64,000 bases of DNA from Candidatus Solirubrobacter pratensis (GTDB lineage Bacteria; Actinomycetota; Thermoleophilia; Solirubrobacterales; Solirubrobacteraceae). Numbering within the stretch: position 1 is the stretch's first letter; each line of letters opens with the position of its first letter. Location of the stretch: contig NZ_AUEK01000006.1 in assembly GCF_000425945.1 (NCBI RefSeq), positions 496,001 through 560,000 on the forward strand, written 5' to 3'. The notes under the pieces are model-generated. The model was not told the origin of the DNA. It was given only the letters and a program-made list of their open reading frames with translations, and did no database searches. A program made the position numbers and the translations under genes. Of the stretch, positions 15,324 to 27,057 are shown piece by piece.

Positions 15324-16752
15324 GCCTGGCGGCGTCGAAGTGCTCCAGCAGGGCCTGCGCGTACTTGCGCGAGGTCCCGAGGTCGTCGCGCAGGCCCGCC
15401 AGCGTGATCTCGCCCGCCTCGCCGAGCGCGACGACCCGCGCCTCGACGCGCGCGAGCGCCTCCGGGTGGATGTGCATGTCGCGGCCGAGCCGGACCGCGC
15501 GCCCGTGCGCGCGCAGTGCGGCGAAGGCCTCGGCAGACCCGAGCTCCGCGTCGGCCGGCGGCTCGTGGCCCGCCGCCTTCAGCCGCTCCTCGAGCTCCGG
15601 GTCGTAGTCCGGCGGCGCGACGGGCTCGGGCTCCGGCTCGGGGGCGACGACGGGCTCGGGCTCCGGTTCGCCGCGCTCCAGCCGCACGAGCCGCGCGAGC
15701 AGATCGCGCGAGGGCCCGTGACGGCGCGGCGCGGGATCGAGGACGACACCGCCGCCAAGCGTGTCGGGAGGCGCGAGCGAGCGGATGACGACGCGATCGC
15801 CGTACGCGGGCACGATCGGCTCCTCGAGCCGCAGCTGGAAGAACCGCCCGCCGAGCTCGGCCAGCCGCGCCGCCGTCTCGCGCGTCCCGTGATGGACGCC
15901 GACGCGCGCGCCGCCGTCGGGCCGCGACTCGGGCGTGGCCCACGCCAGCGCGACGTCGACGCGATAGCTCGCCGCGAGGTCCGCGCCCGCGTCGCCGGCC
16001 ACCACCACAGCTCCGCGCGCCACCTCGTCGCGGTCCAGGCCGGCGAGGTTCAACGCGACCCGCTGCCCCGCGCCCGCGCGCTCGACCGCCTCGTCGTGGA
16101 CCTCCACCCCGCGGATCCGCGCGCGGCGCCCCGAGGGCAGGATCGCCACCTGCGCGCCGCTCACGGCCTCGCCGGACCACAGCGTGCCGGTCACGACCGT
16201 GCCGGCGCCGCGGATGCTGAACACGCGGTCGACGTGCAGGCGCATGACGCCGTCGGCGGCCCGCGGGACGACGCGCTCCGCCGCCCGGTCCAACGCGTCC
16301 CGCAGCTCGGCGAGCCCCGCGCCCGTGACCGCCGACACGGCGACCGCCTCGGCCCCCGGCAGCAGCGCCGCCGCCTCCGCCAGCGCCCGCGCCGGGTCGG
16401 CGACGTCGGCCTTCGTCACCGCCACCACGCCGGCGTCCACGCCCAGGGCCGCCAGCACCGCCGCGTGCTCGCGCGTCTGCGGCATCACGCCGTCGTCGGC
16501 GGCCACGACCATCAGGAAGAAGTCGATCCCCGTCGCCCCCGCGACCATCGTCCGTACGAAGCGCTCGTGTCCGGGCACGTCGACGACCGACACGCGCCCA
16601 GCGGCCAGCTCCAGCGGCGCGTACCCGAGCGCGATCGAGATGCCGCGCCGCTTCTCCTCCGGAAGGCGGTCGGTGTCGATGCCGGTCAGCGCGCGCACGA
16701 GCGCGGTCTTGCCGTGATCGATGTGGCCCGCGGTCCCGAGCGTCAGCGGCAT
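15277..16752 (-). CDS. selB: Selenocysteine-specific elongation factor SelB
   Basis: 491 aa from the ATG at 16752 (PLTLGTAGHIDHGKT); an ATG at 16770 would add six residues. The GTPase has GHIDHGKT (G1), RGISIALGYA (switch I), DVPGHERF (G3) and TKAD (G4). EF-Tu-like beta-barrels follow to about residue 355. SelB carries Sec-tRNA(Sec) to UGA codons marked by a SECIS hairpin. The C-terminal winged-helix part is short: after a Glu/Pro repeat hinge (about 357-382) only about 109 residues remain, against about 240 in the 614-aa E. coli protein. selA lies 2.7 kb away; no selC or selD is visible. Confidence 0.93.
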   Translation of the reverse strand: MPLTLGTAGHIDHGKTALVRALTGIDTDRLPEEKRRGISIALGYAPLELAAGRVSVVDVPGHERFVRTMVAGATGIDFFLMVVAADDGVMPQTREHAAVLAALGVDAGVVAVTKADVADPARALAEAAALLPGAEAVAVSAVTGAGLAELRDALDRAAERVVPRAADGVMRLHVDRVFSIRGAGTVVTGTLWSGEAVSGAQVAILPSGRRARIRGVEVHDEAVERAGAGQRVALNLAGLDRDEVARGAVVVAGDAGADLAASYRVDVALAWATPESRPDGGARVGVHHGTRETAARLAELGGRFFQLRLEEPIVPAYGDRVVIRSLAPPDTLGGGVVLDPAPRRHGPSRDLLARLVRLERGEPEPEPVVAPEPEPEPVAPPDYDPELEERLKAAGHEPPADAELGSAEAFAALRAHGRAVRLGRDMHIHPEALARVEARVVALGEAGEITLAGLRDDLGTSRKYAQALLEHFDAARLTLRVGDARRLRRRR

Positions 16753-16770
16753 GGGGACGCAGCGTGACAC

Positions 16771-16948
16771 GCCGATCCGCGTCTGGCATCATCCGCGGCG
16801 TGACCGCTTCGCACGCCGCCTTACGAGTAGCCCCCGGCGTGCCCTCGCGCGCCGCGTAGTCCCGCGTCAGCGCGGTCCCTCCCGCCGGCTCCGCCGGCCG
16901 CTCACGGCGCACCCGCGCCGCCGAACCCACCCAGCGAAGGAGCTCCCC
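16771..16948 (+). other. 178-bp region upstream of the ilvB leader peptide
   Basis: No gene is supported here. The stretch contains GCCGGC-TCC-GCCGGC (perfect 6-bp hairpin arms) followed by further GC-rich arms, and ends in the Shine-Dalgarno of the leader peptide. It probably holds the ilvB promoter. I looked for a tRNA-Sec gene next to selB and found none. Confidence 0.4.
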
Positions 16949-17023
16949 ATGCTCGTACTCACCCTCGTCCGGACCACCCTCGTTCCTGATCGGCGGCAGC
17001 GATGCGCGGCGCCGACGCCCTAG
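16936..17023 (+). promoter_or_regulatory. ilvB leader peptide (24 aa) with its ribosome-binding site
   Basis: GAAGGAG (16936-16942) stands 6 nt before an ATG at 16949 that opens a 24-codon frame ending at 17023. The peptide begins MLVLTLVRTTLVP: seven of residues 2-12 are Leu or Val, both end products of the pathway. This is the classic layout of ilv attenuation leaders, where stalling at Leu/Val codons under starvation raises expression. The leader frame runs 22 nt past the ilvB ATG (17002) in another frame, so its translation could also affect ilvB initiation directly. The peptide is visible; attenuation is inferred. Confidence 0.75.
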
Positions 17024-18672
17024 CCCGCGCGCTCGAGCGCGCCGGCGTCGACACCGTCTTCGGCATCCCCGGCGGGGCGTGCCTGCCGGTCTACGACGCG
17101 CTGCACGACAGCCCGATCCGCCACGTGCTGATGCGCCATGAGGCGGCCGCCGGGCACGCCGCCGAGGGCTACGCGCGCGCCACCGGGCGCGCCGGCGTCG
17201 CGATCGGCACCAGCGGGCCCGGCGCGACCAATCTGGTCACGCCGATCGCGGACGCCAACATGGACTCGGTTCCGACCCTGTTCATCACCGGCCAGGTGAA
17301 GACGGCGCTGCGCGGCACCGACGCCTTCCAGGAGGCCGACGTCATCGGCATCACGCAGCCGATCGTCAAGCACTCGATCGCGGTCGAGCGCGCGGACGAC
17401 ATCGCCCAGGCGGTGCGCGACGCGCTCGAGCTGGCCTGCACGGGCCGGCCGGGACCGGTGCTGATCGACCTGCCGTCGGACATCGCCGCCGCCCCGGCGC
17501 GCGACGAGAGCCACCCGCCGTACCTGCCCGGGCACCGCCCGCGCACCCGCCCCAACGGGCGCCAGGTGCGCTGGGCGGCCCAGGCCATCGCCGCCGCGCG
17601 GCGCCCCGTGCTCTACGCGGGCGGCGGAGTCGTGCAGGCCGGTGGCGCGGCCGAGTTGACCACGCTCGCACGCGTCGCCGGCCTGCCGGTCACCACCACG
17701 CTGATGGCGCTCGGCGCGTTCCCGGCGAGCGACCCGCAGTGGCTGGGGATGCTCGGCATGCACGGCACACGGGTCGCGAACTGGGCGATGGACGAGGCGG
17801 ACCTGATCGTCGCGGTCGGCGCGCGCTTCGACGACCGCGTGACCGGCGCGCTGAGCGAGTTCGCCCCGCACGCCAAGGTCGTCCACATCGACATCGACGC
17901 GACCGAGATCGGCAAGAACGTCGCCGCCCACATCCCGATCGTGGGCGACGCGAAGCTCGCCCTGGAGGGGCTGATCCGCGCGTACGGCAAGGAGCAGCCG
18001 GACCCGGACCGCCACGCCGAGTGGTGGAGCCGGATCCGCGGCTGGCGGGCGGCGCATCCCGCCCGCGAGCCGGAGCCCGCCGAGGGCTGCGTGGCGCCGG
18101 AGACGGCGCTCGACGCGCTCGCGGCGCAGCTCGGCGACGCGATCGTGACGACCGACGTCGGCCAGCACCAGATGTGGGCGGCGGGCCGCCTGCGCTTCGA
18201 GGCGCCGCGGCGCTGGATCACGTCGGGCGGGCTGGGGACGATGGGCTTCGGCCTGCCGGCCGCGCTCGGCGCGCAGGCCGCGCGCCCGGACGCGGCCGTC
18301 GTGTGCGTCTCCGGCGAGGGGTCGTTCCTGATGAACGTGCAGGAGCTCGCGACGGCGGCGGTCGAGCAGCTGCCCGTGAAGGTGCTGCTGCTCGACAACG
18401 CGTCGCTCGGCATGGTGCGCCAGCAGCAGGACCTGTTCTACGGCGGCCGGCGCATGGCGGTCGACCTCGGGGCGAGCCCCGACTGGGAGCTGCTGGCGCG
18501 CGCGTTCGGGGTCGCGGCGCGCTCGATCGGCGACCCCGAGCAGATGGACGACGCGCTCGCCGAGACGCTCGCCGAGGACGGTCCGGCGCTGTTGCACGTC
18601 CGGATCGCCCCCGAGGCGGACTGCCTGCCGATGTTCCGGCCGGGCGGCGCGGCGCGCGAGATGATCGGCTGA
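17002..18672 (+). CDS. ilvB: Acetolactate synthase large subunit (ThDP enzyme)
   Basis: A 556-aa ThDP-dependent enzyme joining two pyruvates, or pyruvate plus 2-oxobutyrate, in valine/leucine/isoleucine synthesis. The N-terminal domain has VFGIPGGACLPVYDAL, catalytic E in RHEAAAGHAAEGYAR and GTSGPGATNLVTPI. The C-terminal ThDP motif is GEGSF...LLLDN, with GEG in place of the usual GDG. Length is normal. It is preceded by a Leu/Val-rich leader. Oddly, no ilvN (regulatory subunit) or ilvC follows: the next gene is convergent after 8 bp. A catabolic acetolactate synthase is possible, but the leader argues for a biosynthetic role. Confidence 0.9.
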   Translation: MRGADALARALERAGVDTVFGIPGGACLPVYDALHDSPIRHVLMRHEAAAGHAAEGYARATGRAGVAIGTSGPGATNLVTPIADANMDSVPTLFITGQVKTALRGTDAFQEADVIGITQPIVKHSIAVERADDIAQAVRDALELACTGRPGPVLIDLPSDIAAAPARDESHPPYLPGHRPRTRPNGRQVRWAAQAIAAARRPVLYAGGGVVQAGGAAELTTLARVAGLPVTTTLMALGAFPASDPQWLGMLGMHGTRVANWAMDEADLIVAVGARFDDRVTGALSEFAPHAKVVHIDIDATEIGKNVAAHIPIVGDAKLALEGLIRAYGKEQPDPDRHAEWWSRIRGWRAAHPAREPEPAEGCVAPETALDALAAQLGDAIVTTDVGQHQMWAAGRLRFEAPRRWITSGGLGTMGFGLPAALGAQAARPDAAVVCVSGEGSFLMNVQELATAAVEQLPVKVLLLDNASLGMVRQQQDLFYGGRRMAVDLGASPDWELLARAFGVAARSIGDPEQMDDALAETLAEDGPALLHVRIAPEADCLPMFRPGGAAREMIG

Positions 18673-18680
18673 TCAGCCGT

Positions 18681-19451
18681 CTAGGCCGCCGGCGCGTAGG
18701 ACACCGTGAACCAGGCGCCGGAGGCCGAGAGGCCTCCGGCCGTCGCACCTGCGGTGCCGTCGCCGGTGTCCTCGGCGTCGCCGATCGTCAGCGTGGTGGC
18801 GCGGAGGTCGATCGGCGACGCGGCCCACGCCGGATCGCCGATCACGCCCTGGTGGCCGCTCGCCGTCACCGCGCGCGCGGCCGTGAACTTCATCGCGCCG
18901 AAGTTCGCCAGCGGCAGGACCCTGCACGGTCCGAGCAGCCCGTCGCACTGCGACGGCGCCTCGACGATCCACTCGGCCGAGGTCGTGTCGATCGCGGGCG
19001 CCGTGAGGGTCTTGCGGTAGACGGACCCGCGCGTGACGTCGCGGATGCGGACGATCGCGCGCGCGCCGTGCACCGACACGCGGGCGGCAATCTTGTCGCC
19101 TGGCTGCACGGCAAGGGGGAGCGGGACCTCGGCGTCGGGCACGAGCTCGTACCAGGCGCCGTAGTGCGGGATCCCGTGGCGGCAGTCGGCCTCGGTGCCG
19201 GTCTGCTCGAGGGCGGCGGAGGAGGAGTGGTAACCGCCGAGGCCGATCCAGGCGGCCGAGTACGTCTTGCGAGGGATCGAGCAATCGACGGCGGGAACCG
19301 TCCACGCGCCGCGGACGGTCCGGAACTTGGCATGGGGAGCGTGGGCGACGTAGCCGGCCCAGTTGGAGCTGGTGGCGGCCGCGGCGCGCGCCGGGAGGAC
19401 GAGGCTCGCCGCGACCAGGGAGAGCGCGGCGAGACGGGAGCGGGGAGGCAT
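18681..19451 (-). CDS. Secreted G1-family glutamic peptidase (eqolisin-like)
   Basis: 256 aa from the ATG at 19451, starting with a signal peptide (RSRLAALSLVAASLVLPARAAAA). The mature part opens SSNWAGYV, the start of G1 peptidases. The catalytic pair of the family is present: Q83 in ALEQTGTEAD and E160 in TSAEWIVEAP. WIGLGGYHSSS and WYELVPD are also family marks. It should be an extracellular protease, typically active at acid pH in fungal relatives. Two cysteines flank a possible disulphide (SQCDGLLGPCR). It lies between ilvB and selA with no obvious link to either. Confidence 0.87.
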   Translation of the reverse strand: MPPRSRLAALSLVAASLVLPARAAAATSSNWAGYVAHAPHAKFRTVRGAWTVPAVDCSIPRKTYSAAWIGLGGYHSSSAALEQTGTEADCRHGIPHYGAWYELVPDAEVPLPLAVQPGDKIAARVSVHGARAIVRIRDVTRGSVYRKTLTAPAIDTTSAEWIVEAPSQCDGLLGPCRVLPLANFGAMKFTAARAVTASGHQGVIGDPAWAASPIDLRATTLTIGDAEDTGDGTAGATAGGLSASGAWFTVSYAPAA

Positions 19452-19492
19452 ACCCCGAGTGGAGTCACACCCTCCACCGCCTGACCCGGGCT

Positions 19493-20779
19493 TCAGCCGC
19501 GGGCGGCACGAATGGCAGCGGCCGCCGGCTCCACCTCGTCGTCGGCCAGCGTGCGCGGGTCGAGCAGCAGGCGGCCGTCCTCGATCCGGCCGATGAGCGG
19601 CGGATCGCCGCGACGCAGCGCGGCGGCCAGCGCCTCGGCCGGATCGGGCAGCGCGACCGCCGGGCCGGGGAGCTCGAGCAGCGGCAGCGCGCCGCCGCCG
19701 ACCTTGGCGACGGCCTGGACGAGCTCGGCACCCGCGATGCGCTCCGCGAGCGCGCGCGCCCGCGCCTCGAGCCCGTCTCCCTCGAGCATCGCGAGCACCG
19801 GCACGTCGCCGCCGTCGCGATGCGCCCGCAGCGTCGCCTCCAGGGCCGCGAGCGAGAGCTTGTCGATCCGCAGGGCGCGCGCGAGCGGATGGCGGCGCGC
19901 GAGCTCCACCGCGTCCGCGCGGCCCACCAGCAGCCCGGCCTGCGGCCCGCCGAGCAGCTTGTCGCCGGAGAAGCACACGAGCGCGGCTCCCGCGGCGACC
20001 GAGCGCCGCACCGGCGGCTCGTCGTAGACCCGGCCGAGGGCGCCCGATCCGACGTCGTCGATGACCGGCACGCCGAGCTCGCACAGCGCCTCGACCGGGA
20101 CGTCCTCCACGAACCCGAGCTGGCGGAAGTTGGACTGGTGCGCCCGCAGGATCGCGCCGACACGATCCCCACTTGCCCGCAGCGCGGCCCGGTAGTCGTC
20201 CAGCCTGGTGCGGTTCGTCGTCCCCACCTCGACGAGCCGGGCGCCCGCCTGCGCGATCACGTCGGGGACGCGGAAGCCGCCGCCGATCTCAACGAGCTGC
20301 CCGCGCGAGACGACGACCTCGCGGCCGGGCCCCGCCAGCGCCGCGGCCGCCAGCAGCGCCGCGCCGGCGCCGTTGTTGACCGCCAGCGCAGCCTCGGCGC
20401 CGGTCAGCTCCCGCAGCAGCGCCTCGACATGCGCGTGCCTCGAGCCCCGCGTGCCGGAGTCGAGATCCAGCTCCAGGTTCGAGTAGCCGCGCGCCGCCTG
20501 CGCGACCGCCTCGCGCGCCTCGCGCCCGAGCGGCGCCCGTCCCAGGTTGGTGTGCACGATCACGCCGGTCGCGTTCAGAACGTGCCGCAGCGACGGCGCG
20601 ACCGCGGCGCGGGCCCAGTCGCGCGCCCGCTCGCCGAGGTCGGCGTCGCCGGCCGCGCCGCCGAGCAGCTCCTCGCGCCGCTGCGCCAGCACGGCGCGCG
20701 CCGCCGCCAGCGCGACGGCGCGCGGCGCGTCGACCTGCGCGGCGAGCGCGTCGACCGGCGGAAGGTCGCGTAGGGACAT
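19493..20779 (-). CDS. selA: L-seryl-tRNA(Sec) selenium transferase SelA
   Basis: A 428-aa PLP enzyme that converts Ser-tRNA(Sec) to Sec-tRNA(Sec) using selenophosphate. HVLNATGVIVHTNLGRAPL near residue 67 and NLELDLDSGTRGSR near 101 are conserved SelA segments; the PLP lysine is K274 in CFSGDKLLGGPQAG. VEVGTTNRTRLDDY and DDVGSGAL are also typical. Length is slightly below the E. coli enzyme (463 aa) with a short N-terminal domain. It is divergent from the mutase gene: only 23 bp separate the two start codons, and each has a TANTCT box inside that gap. Confidence 0.93.
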   Translation of the reverse strand: MSLRDLPPVDALAAQVDAPRAVALAAARAVLAQRREELLGGAAGDADLGERARDWARAAVAPSLRHVLNATGVIVHTNLGRAPLGREAREAVAQAARGYSNLELDLDSGTRGSRHAHVEALLRELTGAEAALAVNNGAGAALLAAAALAGPGREVVVSRGQLVEIGGGFRVPDVIAQAGARLVEVGTTNRTRLDDYRAALRASGDRVGAILRAHQSNFRQLGFVEDVPVEALCELGVPVIDDVGSGALGRVYDEPPVRRSVAAGAALVCFSGDKLLGGPQAGLLVGRADAVELARRHPLARALRIDKLSLAALEATLRAHRDGGDVPVLAMLEGDGLEARARALAERIAGAELVQAVAKVGGGALPLLELPGPAVALPDPAEALAAALRRGDPPLIGRIEDGRLLLDPRTLADDEVEPAAAAIRAARG

Positions 20780-20802
20780 GCTGCGGAGACTAATCTGCGG
20801 TC
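20780..20802. promoter_or_regulatory. 23-bp divergent promoter with overlapping -10 boxes (selA/mutase)
   Basis: AGACTAATCT contains TAGTCT on the minus strand (20787-20792, 7 nt before selA ATG) and TAATCT on the plus strand (20791-20796, 6 nt before the mutase ATG). The two hexamers share two bases. CTGCGG occurs on both sides. Both transcripts would be leaderless, and the two promoters could not be occupied together. No Shine-Dalgarno is present for either gene. Confidence 0.55.
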
Positions 20803-22428
<1,626 letters not shown>

Positions 22429-22429
22429 C

Positions 22430-22435
22430 TACGGT
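22430..22435 (+). promoter_or_regulatory. -10-like box TACGGT before recQ
   Basis: TACGGT ends 7 nt before the GTG at 22443 and begins just after the mutase stop. It suggests an independent leaderless transcript for recQ. Confidence 0.4.
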
Positions 22436-22442
22436 CGAGGGC

Positions 22443-24428
<1,986 letters not shown>

Positions 24429-24458
24429 CCAACTGCGACACCGAGCGGCGTCGCGCCC

Positions 24459-24464
24459 TAGCGT
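24459..24464 (+). promoter_or_regulatory. -10-like box TAGCGT
   Basis: TAGCGT ends 8 nt before the GTG at 24473, with a possible TGCGAC -35 at 24434-24439. It fits the leaderless layout seen elsewhere in the window. Confidence 0.4.
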
Positions 24465-24472
24465 TGCGCGGC

Positions 24473-27046
24473 GTGAGGAGAACCTTCGTCGCCATCGCCG
24501 CCTTCTTCGCCTTCGCCGCGCCCGCGCAGGCCGACTTCAGCGTCACGCCTTCGACCACGCAGGCGGGCGCGCCCGCCGACGTCGCCATCCACGCGGACTT
24601 CGCGACCTCGCCTGCAAGCGTCGCGCTGCACCTGCCGCCCGGTCTGGTCGGCGATCCGAACGCCGCTGCCCGTTGCCCGCTGCAGACGTTCCGCACGGGC
24701 AGCTGCCCCGGCCCGTCGCGGGTCGGCGACGCGTCGGCGACGACGGTCCTCGGCCCGCTCAGCGGCGGCGTCTACAACCTCGAGCCCGAGCCCGGCGAAC
24801 CGGCGCGCCTGGGCATCGCGATCGAGCTGCTCGGGCTGATCCCGCTCGTCCGCAACGAGGCGGCGATCACCCTGCGACCCGACGGCGGCCTCGACTCGAC
24901 GATCGCGCAGCTGCAGAACGGTGGCTTCGACATCAGCGCGCTCGACCTCACGCTCGACAGCTCGTTCATGACGCTGCCGACGTCGTGCATCCCTGCGACG
25001 ACGACGATCGAGGCGCCGCCGAACGCGCCGCAGACGGCCTCCTTCACGCCCACCGGCTGCGATCGCGTGCCGTTCACGCCGTCGGTCAGCGCCAGCCTGG
25101 AGACCACGCAGCGCGTCGTCCCCAGCGGCGCGACGGTCGCGCTCTCGCTCCCGGCCGGCCAGTCGCACGTGCGCCGCGCCGAGATCGTGCTGCCGCAGGG
25201 CACGACGCTCTCGCCGGGCGTCGCGAACGGGCTGGAGGCGTGCACCGCGGCGCAGTTCGCCGGCGCCGGTTGCCCGGCGGGCTCGGAGATCGGCGCCGTC
25301 AGCTTCGTCACGCCGCTGCTCGGCAAGCTCGGCGGCACGGTCTACTTCGGCGACGGCTTCCGCCTCTACATCCTCGTGGCGGGCAGCGGCGTGAGCGTCA
25401 AGCTCGCGGGCGACGTGCGGCTGGACCCCGCCACCGGCCAGATCACGACCGTGTTCGACAACCTGCCGCAGGTCCCGTTCACGTCCTTCGCGCTGACGTT
25501 CCAGGGCGGCGCGCACGCGGTGCTCGCCAACCCGCCGACGTGCGGGCCGAAGACGGTGTCGGCGCTGCTGACGCCGTGGAGCGGGACGGCGCCGAAGACC
25601 GCGACCGCGAGCTTCACGATCGACGGCTGCGCGACCGCGCCCGCCTTCGCGCCCGCGCTGCGCGTCGCGGCCGGCTCGACCGCGGCGGGCCGGCCGGCCG
25701 GCGCCGTCACGCTCGACGTCTCGCGGCCGGACGGCTCGGAGGACATCTCCCGCGTCACCACCCAGCTCCCGCCCGGACTGGCCGGCAGCCTGAAGAGCGT
25801 GCCGGTCTGCGCCGACGGCGCGGCCGATGCCGGCAGCTGCCCGGCCGAGACCCGCGTCGGCTCGGTCACCGCGCTCGCGGGAAGCGGCGCCGCGCCGGTC
25901 ACGCTCGCCGGCACCGTCTCGCTCACCGGCCCCACCGACGGCGGCCTGGCGGGCCTGGCGATCGCGATCCCGGGCAAGGTCGGCCCCGTCGATCTCGGCA
26001 CGGTCGTGGTGCGCGCCGGCATCGCGCTGCGCGCCGACGGCGGGCTGACCGTGCGCACGCGGCCGCTGCCGCGGCTCGTCGGCGGCGTCCCGGTCTCGAT
26101 CCGGGAGCTCGCGCTGACGCTCGACCGCCCCGGCTTCATCCTCAACGCCTCCAGCTGCGCCGCCCAGCAGGTGACGGCGATCCTCGACGGCGCCGGCGGC
26201 TCGCAGGCGACGGTCGCGGCGCCCTACCAGGCGACCGACTGCGCCGGACTGCGCTTCGCGCCGCGCCTGGAGGCGACGGTCGGCGCGCGCGGGAAGACCG
26301 GCAAGGGCGCCGCCGCGCCGCTGCACGCCGTGATCACCGTGCCCGACGGGCAGGCCTCGACGGCGAGCGCCGACGTGGCGCTGCCGAAGACGATCGGCAT
26401 CGCCGGCAAGCGGCTCAACAACTATTGCGAGGCGCCCAAGCTCGCCGCCGGCGCCTGCCCTGCAAGCTCGCGGATCGGCTCCGCCGTGGCCACGACGCCG
26501 CTGCTCGCGGCGCCGCTCACCAGCGCGGTCACGCTCGCGGCGCAGAACGCCGGCGACCTGCCGGGGCTGTCGCTGACGCTGACCGGGCCTGTGACGCTGC
26601 CGCTGTTCGGCAAGGTCATCCCGCCCGGGGCCGACAGGCGCATCCACAACGTGTTCGCCGGCATCCCCGACGTCCCGCTCGAGCGCTTCGACCTCTCGTT
26701 CACGAGCGCGGCGCCGCTGACCCTGCAGAGCGACGCCTGCCACGGCGCGCGGCAGAGGGTCAGCGGGACGATCGCGGCGCACAGCGGCGCGATCGTCAGG
26801 ATCAGCGCGCCGCTGAAGGTCGCCGGCTGCCCGCCGGTGGTCGCGCTGACGCGCCGCGGGAGCCGCGTCACGCTGCGGGTCACCCGCGGTCGCGACGCCC
26901 CGGCGGTCAAGCGCGTGACGCTCAACGGCCGCCGCGCGAAGACCCGCACGACGACCGTGCGCACGGCGCGCCGGACGTTCCGCGTCGTGGTGCGCGACGC
27001 CGGCGGCCAGACCTGGACGTTCAAGCCGAAGCCCAAGCGCCGTTAA
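24473..27046 (+). CDS. Large secreted protein with four repeated Cys-pair modules
   Basis: 857 aa from a GTG at 24473, with signal peptide [19 protein letters not shown]. No enzyme motif is recognised. A module recurs about every 185-205 residues: a leucine-proline start ([36 protein letters not shown]), then a first Cys, then CP or GCP followed by SRVG/SEIG/TRVG/SRIG, near residues 54, 238, 431 and 636. Each unit probably forms a disulphide-linked beta-sandwich. The C-terminus is a basic tail (TFKPKPKRR) after a Lys/Arg/Thr-rich domain, perhaps for cell-wall association. I believe such proteins are expanded in Thermoleophilia; function unknown. Confidence 0.8.
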   Translation: MRRTFVAIAAFFAFAAPAQADFSVTPSTTQAGAPADVAIHADFATSPASVALHLPPGLVGDPNAAARCPLQTFRTGSCPGPSRVGDASATTVLGPLSGGVYNLEPEPGEPARLGIAIELLGLIPLVRNEAAITLRPDGGLDSTIAQLQNGGFDISALDLTLDSSFMTLPTSCIPATTTIEAPPNAPQTASFTPTGCDRVPFTPSVSASLETTQRVVPSGATVALSLPAGQSHVRRAEIVLPQGTTLSPGVANGLEACTAAQFAGAGCPAGSEIGAVSFVTPLLGKLGGTVYFGDGFRLYILVAGSGVSVKLAGDVRLDPATGQITTVFDNLPQVPFTSFALTFQGGAHAVLANPPTCGPKTVSALLTPWSGTAPKTATASFTIDGCATAPAFAPALRVAAGSTAAGRPAGAVTLDVSRPDGSEDISRVTTQLPPGLAGSLKSVPVCADGAADAGSCPAETRVGSVTALAGSGAAPVTLAGTVSLTGPTDGGLAGLAIAIPGKVGPVDLGTVVVRAGIALRADGGLTVRTRPLPRLVGGVPVSIRELALTLDRPGFILNASSCAAQQVTAILDGAGGSQATVAAPYQATDCAGLRFAPRLEATVGARGKTGKGAAAPLHAVITVPDGQASTASADVALPKTIGIAGKRLNNYCEAPKLAAGACPASSRIGSAVATTPLLAAPLTSAVTLAAQNAGDLPGLSLTLTGPVTLPLFGKVIPPGADRRIHNVFAGIPDVPLERFDLSFTSAAPLTLQSDACHGARQRVSGTIAAHSGAIVRISAPLKVAGCPPVVALTRRGSRVTLRVTRGRDAPAVKRVTLNGRRAKTRTTTVRTARRTFRVVVRDAGGQTWTFKPKPKRR

Positions 27047-27049
27047 AGT
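27044..27049 (+). promoter_or_regulatory. -10-like box TAAAGT overlapping upstream stop
   Basis: TAAAGT contains the TAA stop of the secreted protein and ends 8 nt before the ATG at 27058 of the carboxylase gene. This is the most AT-rich hexamer of the leaderless set. Confidence 0.45.
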
Positions 27050-27057
27050 CGTCGCTG

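Noticed and set aside
16753..16948. tRNA-Sec gene near selB
   Set aside because: No long acceptor/variable-arm cloverleaf, TCA anticodon loop or GGTTCGA T-loop could be found here or beside selA.
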